A stretch of 64,000 nucleotides of DNA from Rhizobium sp. EC-SD404 (lineage in GTDB: Bacteria > Pseudomonadota > Alphaproteobacteria > Rhizobiales > Rhizobiaceae): contig NZ_LR701459.1 in the NCBI RefSeq assembly GCF_902498825.1, positions 1 through 64,000 of the forward strand, read 5' to 3'. Below the pieces are notes generated by a model. That model did not search any database. It was not told where the DNA came from and was given only the letters and a program-made list of their open reading frames with translations. Of this stretch, positions 45,514 through 55,626 are shown one piece after another. The translations under genes and the position numbers were made by a program. How positions within the stretch are numbered: position 1 is the first letter of the stretch; each line of letters opens with the position of its first letter.

Positions 45514-45885
45514 CAGATGCTGACCCCGAGCCGGCTTCGCCCCCGATGGCGAAGCTTGCGAACAACGCCGCTGTCATAGAATGCGGCTCGCCTGCCCGCA
45601 AGCACTGGCCGGAGCTCTCCCGGGGAGAGGCGCTTTGTGACGGCTGAACCACACACGTTTGGTATCAAAAAAGAGCCTATTTCGACCTCGCAGCATTTCT
45701 TTGCCGCAAGGCGCAAAACCCGGCCTTGCCCCCTTGTGCCGCAATCCGTCTTGGCTATAGTGCCGCCCGGTTCGGACGGTCCAAGCGACCCCCCAAAACT
45801 CGTCGTTCAAGCGATGAAAAACCGAAGGTGCCCCAAAGGCATCACGCTTCAGCATACGGCGTTCTTCGCCATTGCCGACAGCAAC
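45514..45885. other. Intergenic region before tRNA-Ser
   Basis: About 370 bases with no supportable gene; it presumably contains the tRNA promoter and the start region of the msrA transcript. Confidence 0.5.
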
Positions 45886-45975
45886 GGAGAGATGGCCGAG
45901 TGGTCGAAGGCGCACGCCTGGAACGCGTGTAGGCGGGTAACCGTCTCGAGGGTTCGAATCCCTCTCTCTCCGCCA
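45886..45975 (+). tRNA. tRNA-Ser (anticodon GGA)
   Basis: Acceptor stem GGAGAGA pairs with TCTCTCC, with discriminator G and an encoded CCA. The anticodon stem CACGC/GCGTG encloses the loop CTGGAAC, giving anticodon GGA. A long variable arm typical of tRNA-Ser is present, and the T loop reads GGTTCGAATCC. Confidence 0.97.
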
Positions 45976-46154
45976 TTTGCCACCGACTAGCTTCCCTCGC
46001 GCAATGCGACCGCCTAGCGGGTTTTAGACAGCTAGGATCGAGCCCAGTTTTGCCATCCAAATGGCAAAAAATTCCGCGGCATGAGCAGACATTGTAACAG
46101 ACTTGCTGATCGGCCAAGGTGTTGCCTTTACAAGGTTACAAGATCGGAGCAGCT

Positions 46155-46781
46155 ATGAGCGCGGAATTCTCCACAATATTGACCGCGCTTGGGCTCTATG
46201 CAGCTGTTGTGTTGAGTCCTGGCCCGAACTTTGCGTTGATTTCTCGGCTTTCCATCTCGGGTGCCCGGCCGGCTGCCATCGGAGCGACCTTCGGCTTGGC
46301 GATCGCTGCTACCCTTTACAACATCCTCACAATGACAGGACTGGGCTTGGCTTTAACCCGGGTTGGGTGGCTCGCAACCGTTATCCAGATCGCCGGCGGA
46401 TGCTACCTCATCTATCTTGGCATAATGGCTTGGTTGAACACTCAGCCTATCGCCAGTGCGCCGGGGCGCGGCATTGCTCCCGCAAGTGCATCTCGGGGTC
46501 TGCGAATGGGCATGATCGTCAACCTCTCAAACCCGAAAGGCATTGCATTCTTCATCGGTCTTTATGCGGTCGCTGTGCCCCCAGACACTGCAGTATGGGC
46601 GAAACTCGTGATCCTGGCAGGAGGCTTCGCGCTGGAGATCGTTTGGTACGGCTTTGTGATGGTTCTGTTTTCTTCGCGCCCGGCACGAGCGGCTTACGAG
46701 CGCTTCGGCATTTGGATTGAACGGGCGATCGGGACGGTGCTGGCGGCGTTTGGCGTGCGTCTCATATCCGAGAAGCTGTGA
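46155..46781 (+). CDS. LysE/RhtB family amino-acid exporter
   Basis: 208 residues, with the family start LTALGLYAAVVLSPGPNFAL, then GARPAAIGATFGLAIAATLY and NLSNPKGIAFFIGLYAVAV. Five to six membrane segments are visible. The substrate is probably an amino acid or related metabolite. ATG 46,155 follows GGAG at five bases. Right beside tRNA-Ser, but no direct repeat of the tRNA 3' end was noticed downstream. Confidence 0.93.
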   Translation: MSAEFSTILTALGLYAAVVLSPGPNFALISRLSISGARPAAIGATFGLAIAATLYNILTMTGLGLALTRVGWLATVIQIAGGCYLIYLGIMAWLNTQPIASAPGRGIAPASASRGLRMGMIVNLSNPKGIAFFIGLYAVAVPPDTAVWAKLVILAGGFALEIVWYGFVMVLFSSRPARAAYERFGIWIERAIGTVLAAFGVRLISEKL

Positions 46782-47451
46782 ATCAAGCGGACCAGTAGTG
46801 ATGAGAATTGACGAGGCGGTCAGAGTGGACATGCAGAACGGTGCTCTGCTGGCTGTGGTACGGGGTTCGGCCCAACATGCGTCGGCCAACTACTGAGTGA
46901 GGACAGTTCTCGTTAAGACTCGATCTTGGGCGAAACGCCATCTGCTATCTCGGCCTAAAGCCGACATGCCGCTTCCAACCCCGAAGACTGCCATTTAGCC
47001 TTTTAATTCAGTGTGGGAAGGATATGTGGTTCTCCATTTGGTCAAGCCGGCCAACCATTTGCCGCCGTTTGTCCTCTGTCGCGCAAGATCGCACCAGCCA
47101 TCGCATCCCCGACCCGCGGACGCCGAGACTTTCGATCTTTGTCATGCGCAATCGATTTTGAGACCAGCGACGGCAGTATGCGATCCCATCACAGGCGTTG
47201 ATCGCTTCCCTGTTCGGCTCGAAGAGCGCACGATCACGCACGCCCAACACGGACCTATCGACGACATCGCTTGATGAGACGGAATGCCCAAATCGCAGAC
47301 GGAGCGGTGAGGCCTCGTCCCTGCCGAATTGATGCAAGGTGTCGAAGCCGTGTCCGATCCGAGGTGGTGCGTTTCGTTCGTGGGAACGGAACCAGCTGCT
47401 CCAACTGCCGTTTGAACTACTTATCCCAAAACATAACCTGAGGGCACGATA
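46782..47451. other. Long intergenic region upstream of catalase
   Basis: 670 bases with no supportable gene. A minus-strand frame (47,008-47,520) crosses into the catalase start, has no recognisable family and is probably spurious. The catalase promoter should lie near its right end, but no clear box was identified. Confidence 0.5.
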
Positions 47452-49059
47452 TTGGCCGACAAAACATTCGCCCCCCGCACGACAACCGATGCCGGTATTC
47501 CGGTTCAAAGCGACGAGCATTCACTTTCCATCGGGCGCGACGGCCCGATCGTGCTCAACGATCACTATCTGATCGAGCAGATGGCAAACTTCAATCGCGA
47601 GCGCATTCCCGAACGGCAGCCCCACGCCAAGGGAAGTGGAGCGTTCGGCCATTTCGAAGTGACGGCGGACGTCAGCAAATTCACCAAGGCGAAATTCCTT
47701 CAACTCGGTGCCAAGGTCGAAACAGCGGTCCGCTTTTCCACCGTGGCGGGCGAGCGGGGAAGTCCCGACACCTGGCGGGACCCCCGCGGGTTCTCGGTAA
47801 AGTTCTACACGGAAGACGGCAATTTCGACATGGTCGGCAACAACACGCCGATCTTCTTCATTCGCGACCCGATGAAGTTCCAGCACTTCATCCGCAGCCA
47901 GAAGCGCCGGGCCGACAATGGCCTGCGCGATCATGACATGCAGTGGGACTTCTGGACGCTCAGCCCGGAAAGCGCGCACCAGGTCACGTATCTGATGGGC
48001 GATCGCGGCGTGCCCAAGAACTGGCGTGAGATGAACGGCTACGGCAGCCACACCTACATGCTCATCAACGAAGCGGGCGAGAAGTTCTGGGTCAAATGGC
48101 ACTTCCACACCGATCTGGGTGATGGCAACGCGCACATGACGCAGGACCAGGCGGACAAGATGGCCGGGCAGGATGGCGACTATCACCGCCGCGACCTGTT
48201 CGATCATATCTCGAAAGGCGAATTCCCAAGCTGGACGCTGAAATTCCAGGTGATGCCGTTCGACGACGCCAAGACCTACCGCATCAACCCGTTCGACCTG
48301 ACCAAGACATGGCCGCATGACGATTATCCGCTGATCGAGGTCGGCAAGCTGACGCTCGATACCAACCCAGAGGATTGGGACACCCAGATCGAGCAGCTGG
48401 CGTTCGAGCCCAACAACATGGTGCCCGGCATCGGCCTCAGCCCCGACAAGATGCTTCTGGCGCGCGGCTTCTCTTACGCCGACGCGCACCGCGCTCGGCT
48501 GGGGGTCAACTACAAGCAGATCCCCGTCAACCAGGCGAAGGCGGCGGAGGTGCACTCCTACTCGCGCGCCGGACGTGGCCGGACAGTGAACGCACTCGAT
48601 CCCGTTTACGCTCCCAATTCCTACGGCGGCCCGGGCGCACAGCCGGAAGTCGGCGGAGAGGCGACATGGATGGCCGACGGAGATATGGTCCGCTCCGCGT
48701 ACACCCTTCGCGAGGGGGACGACGATTGGAGCCAGCCCGGCGCACTCGTTCGCGAGGTCATGGACGATGCGCAGCGCGAACGCTTCGTTGGAAACGTCGC
48801 AGGCCATCTCGCCAATGGAGTCAGCGAACCGATCTTGCAACGCGCATTCAATTACTGGCGCAACGTCGACCAAGATATCGGCGACAGGATCGAGAAGGCC
48901 ACGCGTGATTTGGTCGGCGGTAAGTCGGACGCTCCGGGAATGGCGAGCGCCAAGTCGATTTCCGGCTACCAAGGCATTCCCGCTACGTCATCTTTCGCCA
49001 AGGGCGAGGGACAGAAGAACGCCTCGAACGACGAGCGGAAGTTGGCTGCAACTAAATAG
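47452..49059 (+). CDS. katA: Monofunctional haem catalase
   Basis: A 535-residue clade-type small-subunit catalase. The active-site block is [20 protein letters not shown] with the essential His. Later come [20 protein letters not shown], the distal Asn region VGNNTP, and the proximal haem-ligand Tyr in [18 protein letters not shown], followed by KQIPVN. The start is TTG 47,452, with GAGGG about seven bases upstream; no ATG fits the family N-terminus. It detoxifies hydrogen peroxide. It is a single gene followed by an inverted repeat. Confidence 0.96.
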   Translation: MADKTFAPRTTTDAGIPVQSDEHSLSIGRDGPIVLNDHYLIEQMANFNRERIPERQPHAKGSGAFGHFEVTADVSKFTKAKFLQLGAKVETAVRFSTVAGERGSPDTWRDPRGFSVKFYTEDGNFDMVGNNTPIFFIRDPMKFQHFIRSQKRRADNGLRDHDMQWDFWTLSPESAHQVTYLMGDRGVPKNWREMNGYGSHTYMLINEAGEKFWVKWHFHTDLGDGNAHMTQDQADKMAGQDGDYHRRDLFDHISKGEFPSWTLKFQVMPFDDAKTYRINPFDLTKTWPHDDYPLIEVGKLTLDTNPEDWDTQIEQLAFEPNNMVPGIGLSPDKMLLARGFSYADAHRARLGVNYKQIPVNQAKAAEVHSYSRAGRGRTVNALDPVYAPNSYGGPGAQPEVGGEATWMADGDMVRSAYTLREGDDDWSQPGALVREVMDDAQRERFVGNVAGHLANGVSEPILQRAFNYWRNVDQDIGDRIEKATRDLVGGKSDAPGMASAKSISGYQGIPATSSFAKGEGQKNASNDERKLAATK

Positions 49060-49140
49060 TAGACACCTCGCTTGGACCGGCAACGGAGCGCATGAGAACC
49101 GACCGGTTCTCAATTCGTCGGCGGCCCAAATGCTGTTTTT

Positions 49141-49171
49141 CCAGGCCGACTGCCATAAGCGGTCGGCCTGG
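49141..49171 (+). repeat. Perfect inverted repeat after katA
   Basis: CCAGGCCGAC and GTCGGCCTGG form a perfect 10-base stem with an 11-base loop, 81 bases past katA. No T-run follows on either strand, so it is at most a weak terminator. Confidence 0.6.
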
Positions 49172-49294
49172 AAATCATCCCAATGCGTCCAATGTTCCTG
49201 GGGTCCGATCAGAGGACTTTGGCTTCGATCACGTTCTCCCTCCCGTGGTTTTCGGCTCCCCACTGCTCAAACCGCCAGCATCCATGCGCAAAAT

Positions 49295-49307
49295 TTGGTC
49301 TTGCCAA
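49295..49307. promoter_or_regulatory. Candidate GntR operator 1
   Basis: TTGGTCTTGCCAA, a TTGG-N5-CCAA palindrome in the leader of the GntR gene. It is similar to the second site 49 bases downstream. Confidence 0.45.
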
Positions 49308-49343
49308 TTCGACAGGCAGAAGGTTCACTGAACCAAATCTGAA

Positions 49344-49357
49344 TTGGTGCGGACCAA
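49344..49357. promoter_or_regulatory. Candidate GntR operator 2
   Basis: TTGGTGCGGACCAA is a perfect TTGGT-N4-ACCAA palindrome ending 11 bases before the GntR start. TGGT-N4-ACCA is close to the operator form of FadR/FCD regulators, suggesting autorepression of the whole operon. Confidence 0.55.
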
Positions 49358-49368
49358 ATGAGGATGCG

Positions 49369-50082
49369 GTGAGCGAAATGCCTTCGACCGACAACTCCAG
49401 TCTGGCTCTCGACCGGCTACGAACGCTTATCCGCGCGTTGCCGCAGGGGGCGGATGCCAAGCTTCCGACCGAGCGGCAGCTTGCGGACCAATTCGAAACC
49501 GGTCGTCGTTCTGTTCGTCGGGCACTGGAGGTGCTGGAAGCCGAAGGGCGGATTTGGCGCAAGCAGGGATCAGGGACGTTCGTCGGTCCTCGACCGGAAA
49601 ACCAGCGCAATCCCTTCGGCGACATCGCCGCGGAAACCGACTTCATGGAGGTGATGGAGGTTCGGCTGCGCATCGAACCACAGCTCGCTCAGTTGGCTGC
49701 GCTGCGCGCCAAGCCAGACGCAATCAGCCGCATGCGCGAGATCCTGGTCCGACTCGACGAAAGTGCGGATTCCGACAGCCGCGAATTGTGGGACAGCGCA
49801 CTGCACCGGCAGATCGCCCGCAGCGCAGGCAACACGCTGTTCCTTGCGATGTTTGATCTCGTCGACCGGGTGCGTCAGGACGAGGCGTGGCAATCGATCC
49901 GCGGACGGGCGCGCAGTGCCGCATACCTTGCCGTTTATGCCGAGCAACACCGCACCATCGTCGACGCCATCGGTCGGCGCGACCCGGTCAAGGCAGGCGA
50001 GGAGATGCGCCGCCACCTGATGACGCTGCACGACAATCTGATCCGCCAAACCTCGATGGAGTCGTTGAGCGATGTCGGTTGA
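49369..50082 (+). CDS. GntR-family (FCD/FadR-type) transcriptional regulator
   Basis: A 237-residue regulator. The N-terminal winged helix has KLPTERQLADQFETGRRSVR followed by RALEVLEAEGRIWRKQGSGT. The C-terminal FCD ligand domain shows EVRLRIEPQLAQLAALRA, the metal/ligand histidine in LHRQIARSAGN, and EQHRTIVDAIGRRDP. GTG 49,369 follows GAGGA by four bases; ATG 49,378 is a close alternative. It overlaps the first ABC ATPase gene by 11 bases and so heads the transporter operon it probably controls, with the transported compound or a breakdown product as likely inducer. Confidence 0.93.
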   Translation: MSEMPSTDNSSLALDRLRTLIRALPQGADAKLPTERQLADQFETGRRSVRRALEVLEAEGRIWRKQGSGTFVGPRPENQRNPFGDIAAETDFMEVMEVRLRIEPQLAQLAALRAKPDAISRMREILVRLDESADSDSRELWDSALHRQIARSAGNTLFLAMFDLVDRVRQDEAWQSIRGRARSAAYLAVYAEQHRTIVDAIGRRDPVKAGEEMRRHLMTLHDNLIRQTSMESLSDVG

Positions 50083-51100
50083 AGCCACCCAACCAGGCCG
50101 GTTGGGCGAAGACACGCCCGTGCTTTCGATCGACCGGCTGAGCATCCGCTTTGCCGGTCAGCCGATCGACATGATCGACGGCGTCAGCTTCGAGATCCGG
50201 GCGGGGCGAACGCTTTGCCTCGTTGGTGAAAGCGGTTGCGGAAAGTCCGTCACGTCGCTCGCGACGATGGGTCTGCTCCCCAAAAAGGCGGCCGAGATCC
50301 GGGCCGAGCACGCTACCTTCAAGGGCCGCGACCTGCTGACGCTCGATCGCGGCGCGCTCGAGGCGCTGCGCGGCAACGAGATGGCGATGATCTTCCAGGA
50401 ACCGATGACGTCGCTGAACCCTGTCTTCACCATCGGCGACCAGGTGGCGGAAGCGGTTCGCCGGCACAAGCGCGTGTCGCGGAGCGAAGCGCGGGCCCGG
50501 GCGCTGGAGATGTTTCGCCGCGTGCGTATTCCAGCACCGGAGAAGCGGCTCGACGACTATCCCCACCAGCTGTCCGGCGGCATGCGCCAGCGGGTGATGA
50601 TCGCGATGGCGCTGGCAAACGATCCGGCGCTGCTGATCGCCGACGAGCCGACGACCGCGCTCGACGTGACGATCCAGGCGCAAATTCTGGAACTGATGCG
50701 GACCCTCCAACGGGAATCCGGAACGGCATTGCTCCTGATCACTCACGATCTCGGTGTCGTGGCGGAGATCGCCGACGATGTCGCCGTCATGTATGCGGGC
50801 CATGTGGTTGAGACGGGATCGGTCGAGGCGATCTTCGCCGACCCGCAGCACCCCTATACGATCGGGCTCATGGGCTCGATGCCGTCGCTCGGTGAGCGCA
50901 GCGGCCGGCTGACGACGATCGCCGGATCGGTTCCGGTGCCGGAACGCATGCCCAAAGGGTGCCGGTTCTCAACGCGCTGTCCGTTCGCCGACGAGCATTG
51001 CCGCAACGAACGGCCGCCGATGACGCGGCTCGACAACGGCCACGGCTTTGCCTGCTTCAAGGCGCCGCTCGAAGAGCACTTCACGGAGGTCGCGGCGTGA
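50072..51100 (+). CDS. Dipeptide/oligopeptide ABC transporter ATPase (DppD-type)
   Basis: 342 residues: Walker [10 protein letters not shown]-loop [12 protein letters not shown], signature [15 protein letters not shown], Walker [17 protein letters not shown], and the C-terminal oligopeptide-type cysteine cluster ([15 protein letters not shown]) that in DppD/OppD relatives can bind an Fe-S cluster. It overlaps the regulator gene, and its stop overlaps the next ATPase start (GTGA). One of two ATPases for the importer encoded by 50,072-55,606. Confidence 0.96.
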   Translation: MSVEATQPGRLGEDTPVLSIDRLSIRFAGQPIDMIDGVSFEIRAGRTLCLVGESGCGKSVTSLATMGLLPKKAAEIRAEHATFKGRDLLTLDRGALEALRGNEMAMIFQEPMTSLNPVFTIGDQVAEAVRRHKRVSRSEARARALEMFRRVRIPAPEKRLDDYPHQLSGGMRQRVMIAMALANDPALLIADEPTTALDVTIQAQILELMRTLQRESGTALLLITHDLGVVAEIADDVAVMYAGHVVETGSVEAIFADPQHPYTIGLMGSMPSLGERSGRLTTIAGSVPVPERMPKGCRFSTRCPFADEHCRNERPPMTRLDNGHGFACFKAPLEEHFTEVAA

Positions 51101-52188
51101 GCGGGGACGCAATCATCGAAACGCGCGACCTCGTGCGCCACTTCAAGACCGGCGGCGGGTTTCTCCGCCAGACCTCGACGATCCACGCGGTCGACGGAGT
51201 CTCCATTGCGGTGCGCAGGGGCGAGACATTCGCGATCGTCGGCGAAAGCGGGTGCGGGAAGTCGACGCTCGCGCGGCTGCTCCTGCGGCTGATCGAGCCG
51301 ACGGCCGGAACCGTGACCTATGAAGGGCGCGACCTGACCACCGCCACGCCCGCCGAATTGCGCGCTCTTCGCGGCGACATCCAGTTCATCTTCCAGGACC
51401 CGTTCTCATCGCTCAATCCGCGCATGACGGTCGGCGCGTTGGTGGGCGAACCGTTGCAGGTGCACGGCCACCTCAGTGCTGCCGAACGTAAGGCAAAGGT
51501 GGAAAGCCTTCTGTCGCGCGTCGGTCTGCGTCCCGAGCACGCCGGGCGCTACCCGCACGAATTTTCCGGCGGCCAGCGCCAGCGCATCGGGATCGCGCGG
51601 GCGCTCGCATCCGGACCGAAACTCCTGATCGGCGACGAGCCGGTCTCCGCGCTGGATGTTTCGGTGCAGGCTCAGATCGTTAATCTGCTCGAGGATCTGA
51701 AAGCCGAATTCGGCCTGACGCTGATCATCATCGCGCATGATCTCGCCGTCATTCGCCACATGAGCGATCGGCTTGCGGTGATGTATCTCGGCCAGGTGGT
51801 GGAACTGGCCGACACCGAAGCGCTCTTTGCGCGGCCGCTGCATCCCTACACACAGGCGCTTCTCGCGGCGATTCCCGCACCCGTGCCAGGTCTTGCAACC
51901 ACGCGGGCGCCGCTTTTCGGCGACATTCCCTCGCCGGCCAATCCGCCCCAAGGATGCCGGTTTCACACGCGCTGTCCCCATGCGACGCCGGTCTGCTCGC
52001 AGACCCAGCCGCCGCTGGAAAGCGTGGACGACAAGCGTTCGGTCGCCTGCCACCACTGGCGCGAGATCGCTGGTTCCACGCCGCTCGCTGAAACGCAGTC
52101 TTCGCGTACCCAGGCGGCGGAACGGCGCTTCGCCATCTATCGCAGCCACCGGCTGAAGGAAGCTTCCAAACCACCCACTGCCCCATAA
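51097..52188 (+). CDS. Dipeptide/oligopeptide ABC transporter ATPase (DppF-type)
   Basis: 363 residues with Walker [31 protein letters not shown], signature FSGGQRQRIGIARAL, Walker B LLIGDEPVSALDVSVQ, and the C-terminal CRFHTRCPHATPVC. GTG 51,097 overlaps the previous stop by four bases. The tail beyond CHHWREI is about 50 residues longer than usual and low in complexity. Second ATPase of the peptide importer. Confidence 0.95.
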   Translation: MSGDAIIETRDLVRHFKTGGGFLRQTSTIHAVDGVSIAVRRGETFAIVGESGCGKSTLARLLLRLIEPTAGTVTYEGRDLTTATPAELRALRGDIQFIFQDPFSSLNPRMTVGALVGEPLQVHGHLSAAERKAKVESLLSRVGLRPEHAGRYPHEFSGGQRQRIGIARALASGPKLLIGDEPVSALDVSVQAQIVNLLEDLKAEFGLTLIIIAHDLAVIRHMSDRLAVMYLGQVVELADTEALFARPLHPYTQALLAAIPAPVPGLATTRAPLFGDIPSPANPPQGCRFHTRCPHATPVCSQTQPPLESVDDKRSVACHHWREIAGSTPLAETQSSRTQAAERRFAIYRSHRLKEASKPPTAP

Positions 52189-52229
52189 AGAGCGCCTGAA
52201 AACCAGGCCAAACACAGGAGAACGGTAAG

Positions 52230-53738
52230 ATGATGATGAAACGCCTGATGGCGACACTCCTTGCATCCGCGGCTCTGACGAGCGGTGCGATGGCCGTCGA
52301 TCTCAGGATCGGACTTCAGGAAGATCCCGACGTTCTCGATCCGGACCAGTCCCGAACCTTTGTCGGTCGCATCGTTTACACGTCGCTGTGCGACAAGCTG
52401 GTGGACATCACCCCGGACCTCGAATTCGTGCCGCAGCTTGCCACCGAGTGGTCGTGGTCGGACGACGGACTTCAACTGACCATGCAGTTGAGGGAAGACG
52501 CGACGTTCCATGACGGCACGCCGTTCAATGCGGAGGCCGTGGTCGCCAACATCGACCGTTCGCAGAACCTGCCGGAATCGCGCCGCCAGAGCGAACTGGC
52601 ATCGGTCGAGGGGGTCGAGGCGACCGGCGAATACGAGGTCGTCTTCACGCTGAACAACCCGGATGCGACGCTTCTGGCCCAGCTTTCAGACCGTGCCGGA
52701 ATGATGATCTCGCCGACCGCCGCGGAAGAACTCGGTCTCGATCTTGCCAACAACCCCGTCTGCTCGGGGCCCTATTCCTTCGTCGAGCGTATCCAGCAGG
52801 ACCGGATCGTGCTGGAGAAATTCGCCGACCACTGGAACGCGGACGCCTACAGCTTCGACACCCTCACCTTCCTGCCGATTCCCGATACCACTGTTCGCCT
52901 TGCCAACCTGCAATCGGGCGACCTCGACATGCTGGAGCGTCTGGCACCGACCGATGCGCCTGCGGTGCAGGGTGATTCCGGCCTGATCTACGAAGAAATC
53001 GTCGGCCTCGGATATCAGGGCATCACCGTCAACATCGGCAATGGCCCGAACGGCGACAATCCTGTCGGCAGGGAAGCCAAGATCCGCCAAGCGTTCTCGC
53101 TTGCCATCGACCGCAACGCCATCAACGACGTCGTCTTCCAGGGAACTGCAGAGCCCGGCAACCAGCACGTTCCGCCGTCCAGCCCCTGGTACGTCCAGGA
53201 CTATCCTGTGCCGGAGCGCGATGTCGAAGCCGCAAAGGCGCTTCTGCAGGAAGTCGGCGTCGAGCGCGTGGCGGTCGAAGTTCAAGTGCCGAATACACCC
53301 GTCCAGCAGCAGTTGATGCAGGTGGTCCAGGCGATGGTCGCCGAAGCCGGGTTCGACGTCACGCTGCAGGCGACGGAATTCGCCAGCATGCTTTCGGCGC
53401 AGACGGCCGGCGACTACCAGATGAGCCAGGTCGGCTGGTCCGGTCGCACCGACCCGGATGGCAACATCCACCAGTTCGTGACGTGCGAAGGCGGCATCAA
53501 CGATTCCAAGTACTGCAATGAAGAAGTCGACCGTCTCCTAAATGCCGCTCGCGAGACCAACGACGTCGATGAGCGAAAGGCGCTCTACTCGCAAGCGCAG
53601 GCGATCCTCGATCAGGATCTGCCGATCATCTACCTCTACCACCCAAGCTGGATCTGGGCGCTGAACGCCTCGATCGAGGGCTTCGTCGCCTATCCCGACG
53701 GCATGATCCGCCTCGAAAACGTGACGATGGCCGAATAA
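52230..53738 (+). CDS. ABC transporter peptide-type substrate-binding protein
   Basis: A 502-residue SBP_bac_5 family protein. The signal peptide is MMMKRLMATLLASAALTSGA ending MA, then VDLRIGLQEDPDVLDPDQSR. Family features include FHDGTPFNAEAVVANIDR, ALDRNAI-like AIDRNAINDVVFQGTAEPG and a C-terminal PIIYLYHPSWIWALN. AGGAG lies nine bases before the ATG. A strong hairpin right after it may hold its expression above that of the permeases. Confidence 0.95.
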   Translation: MMMKRLMATLLASAALTSGAMAVDLRIGLQEDPDVLDPDQSRTFVGRIVYTSLCDKLVDITPDLEFVPQLATEWSWSDDGLQLTMQLREDATFHDGTPFNAEAVVANIDRSQNLPESRRQSELASVEGVEATGEYEVVFTLNNPDATLLAQLSDRAGMMISPTAAEELGLDLANNPVCSGPYSFVERIQQDRIVLEKFADHWNADAYSFDTLTFLPIPDTTVRLANLQSGDLDMLERLAPTDAPAVQGDSGLIYEEIVGLGYQGITVNIGNGPNGDNPVGREAKIRQAFSLAIDRNAINDVVFQGTAEPGNQHVPPSSPWYVQDYPVPERDVEAAKALLQEVGVERVAVEVQVPNTPVQQQLMQVVQAMVAEAGFDVTLQATEFASMLSAQTAGDYQMSQVGWSGRTDPDGNIHQFVTCEGGINDSKYCNEEVDRLLNAARETNDVDERKALYSQAQAILDQDLPIIYLYHPSWIWALNASIEGFVAYPDGMIRLENVTMAE

Positions 53739-53745
53739 TCCGCCC

Positions 53746-53774
53746 GACGGAGCCGCATGCCGCGGCTCCGTCGT
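53746..53774 (+). terminator. Intra-operon hairpin between binding protein and permease genes
   Basis: A perfect 12-base stem (CGACGGAGCCGC / GCGGCTCCGTCG) with a five-base loop and only TT following. Probably a partial terminator or mRNA stabiliser that favours the binding-protein message. Confidence 0.65.
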
Positions 53775-53795
53775 TCCTGAAACCGGGACGATGCC

Positions 53796-54743
53796 ATGCT
53801 CGCCTATATCGGACGACGATTGCTGATAGCGATTCCGACGCTGATCATCGTGTCGATCTTCGTGTTCTCGCTGCAGAAGATCCTGCCCGGCGACCCCGTG
53901 CTCGCCATGGCCGGCGAAGATCGCAACCCCGAAACGCTCGAATATCTGCGCGAAAAATACCGGCTCAATGATCCGGTCGTGTACCAATATTTCTATTGGA
54001 TCGGCGGTGCGCTGCAGGGCGATCTCGGTATCTCGCTGCGCACCAACGAGCCGGTCACCGAGCTGATTGCCGACAAGTTGCCGGTGACGATCCAGCTTGC
54101 GATCATGTCGATGATCTTCGCCTTTGCGATCGGCATTCCGATGGGCATTCTTTCGGCCGTCAAGAAGGGTACGGCGCTCGACTATCTCGCGAATTTCATC
54201 GCGCTCTCCGGCCTGTCGATCCCTAACTTCTGGCTCGGCATCATGCTGATCCTGCTCGTGTCAGTGAATCTCGGCTGGCTTCCGGCGTCAGGCTACGAGC
54301 CATTCTTTCGCGATCCCGTGCGCTCGCTGGAGACAATGATCATGCCCGCCTTCGTGCTCGGCACGTCGCTTGCCGCGACGCTGATGCGGCATACGCGCTC
54401 CGCAATGCTCGGCGTGATGCAGCAGGACTACGTTCGCACCGCACGCGCCAAGGGGCTTTCGGAGCGCCGGGTGATCTTCAAGCACACGTTCCGAAATGCC
54501 GTGCTGCCCATTGTCACGCTGAGCGCGCTCCTCTTCGGGGAACTGCTGGCCGGCGCGGTGCTGACCGAGCAGATCTTCACCATTCCTGGTTTCGGCAAGC
54601 TCATCGTCGATGCAGTCTTCAACCGCGACTACGCCGTGGTGCAAGGCGTCGTGCTGTGCGTGGCGGTCGGCTTCATACTCATGAACCTCTTCGCCGACGT
54701 GCTCTACGTCCTCCTCAATCCACGCATGCGGGAAGCGCTATGA
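53796..54743 (+). CDS. ABC transporter permease (DppB-type)
   Basis: 315 residues with the usual DppB start YIGRRLLIAIPTLIIVSIFV, the periplasmic loop with GDPV, and the EAA-type cytoplasmic loop DYVRTARAKGLSERRVIFKH. About six membrane segments are visible. Its stop overlaps the next permease start (ATGA). Confidence 0.96.
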   Translation: MLAYIGRRLLIAIPTLIIVSIFVFSLQKILPGDPVLAMAGEDRNPETLEYLREKYRLNDPVVYQYFYWIGGALQGDLGISLRTNEPVTELIADKLPVTIQLAIMSMIFAFAIGIPMGILSAVKKGTALDYLANFIALSGLSIPNFWLGIMLILLVSVNLGWLPASGYEPFFRDPVRSLETMIMPAFVLGTSLAATLMRHTRSAMLGVMQQDYVRTARAKGLSERRVIFKHTFRNAVLPIVTLSALLFGELLAGAVLTEQIFTIPGFGKLIVDAVFNRDYAVVQGVVLCVAVGFILMNLFADVLYVLLNPRMREAL

Positions 54744-55606
54744 CGGTCGTGATCGAAGCCGGCGTGATGCCGCCCGCGGAAAGCCGGGCCTGGAAGAAGC
54801 TGAAGAAGAACAAGGCGGCGCTGGCCGGCTTCATCATGGTGATGTTCTTCATCGTGCTCGCAGTTGCCGCCCCTATCCTCCCGATCGCGGACCCGAACGC
54901 GACGAGCTGGAGCGCGATCCGGCTGGCGCCTTCGGCCATGCACTGGCTGGGCACGGACGAGATCGGCCGCGACATTCTCTCGCGCATGATCTGGGGCTCG
55001 CAGGCATCGCTGCTCGCCGGCGTCGTCTCGGTTGCCATCGCCGTTGCGATCGGGGTCCCGTTCGGCCTGATCGCCGGCTATTTCGGCGGCTGGACCGACC
55101 AGATCATCTCGCGCCTGACCGATGCCCTGTTGGCGATGCCGTTTCTCATTCTCGCGATCGCGCTCGCCGCATTTCTCGGACCGAGCCTCACCAATGCGAT
55201 GATCGCCATCGGGCTTTCCGCGATGCCGATCTTCATCCGGCTGACGCGCGGGCAGGTGCTGGCGGTCAAGACGGAGGATTACGTCGAAGGCGCGCGGGCG
55301 ATCGGGCTCAGCCACTATCGCATCGTCACCCGCTACATACTGCCGAACGTCTTTCCGCCCATTCTCGTCCAGGCGACGCTAACCGTTGCCACCGCGATCA
55401 TCGCGGAGGCCAGCCTCTCGTTTCTCGGCCTCGGGCAGCAGCCGCCGGCGCCGAGCTGGGGCTCGATGCTCAATACCGCCAAGAACTTCCTGAGCCAGGC
55501 GCCCTGGATGGCCATGTGGCCGGGCGCTGCGATCTTTCTCGTCGTGATCGGATTCAACCTCCTCGGCGACGGTTTGCGGGACGCCTTGGATCCGCGCGAA
55601 AACTAA
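54740..55606 (+). CDS. ABC transporter permease (DppC-type)
   Basis: 288 residues with an N-terminal cytoplasmic helix and first span (AALAGFIMVMFFIVLAVAAP), HWLGTDEIGRDILSRMIWG, and the EAA loop EDYVEGARAIGLSHYRIVTR. It completes the inner-membrane pore with the DppB-type partner. ATG 54,740 overlaps the previous stop; the longer upstream frame is the shadow. Confidence 0.96.
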   Translation: MTVVIEAGVMPPAESRAWKKLKKNKAALAGFIMVMFFIVLAVAAPILPIADPNATSWSAIRLAPSAMHWLGTDEIGRDILSRMIWGSQASLLAGVVSVAIAVAIGVPFGLIAGYFGGWTDQIISRLTDALLAMPFLILAIALAAFLGPSLTNAMIAIGLSAMPIFIRLTRGQVLAVKTEDYVEGARAIGLSHYRIVTRYILPNVFPPILVQATLTVATAIIAEASLSFLGLGQQPPAPSWGSMLNTAKNFLSQAPWMAMWPGAAIFLVVIGFNLLGDGLRDALDPREN

Positions 55607-55626
55607 CGATAAGAAAAGGACTTTCC

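Noticed and set aside
46048..46070. TTTTGCCAT/ATGGCAAAA hairpin after tRNA-Ser as a terminator
   Set aside because: The T-run precedes the stem and an A-run follows it on both strands, which is the wrong order for rho-independent termination.
45886..46154. tRNA-Ser as an integration site for the LysE-katA region
   Set aside because: No repeat of the tRNA 3' end and no integrase nearby; neighbours look like ordinary chromosomal genes.
47008..47520. 170-codon minus-strand open frame upstream of catalase
   Set aside because: No recognised family and it runs into the catalase coding start. Kept only as part of a gap description.
47521..48972. 483-codon minus-strand open frame
   Set aside because: Antisense to an intact catalase gene.
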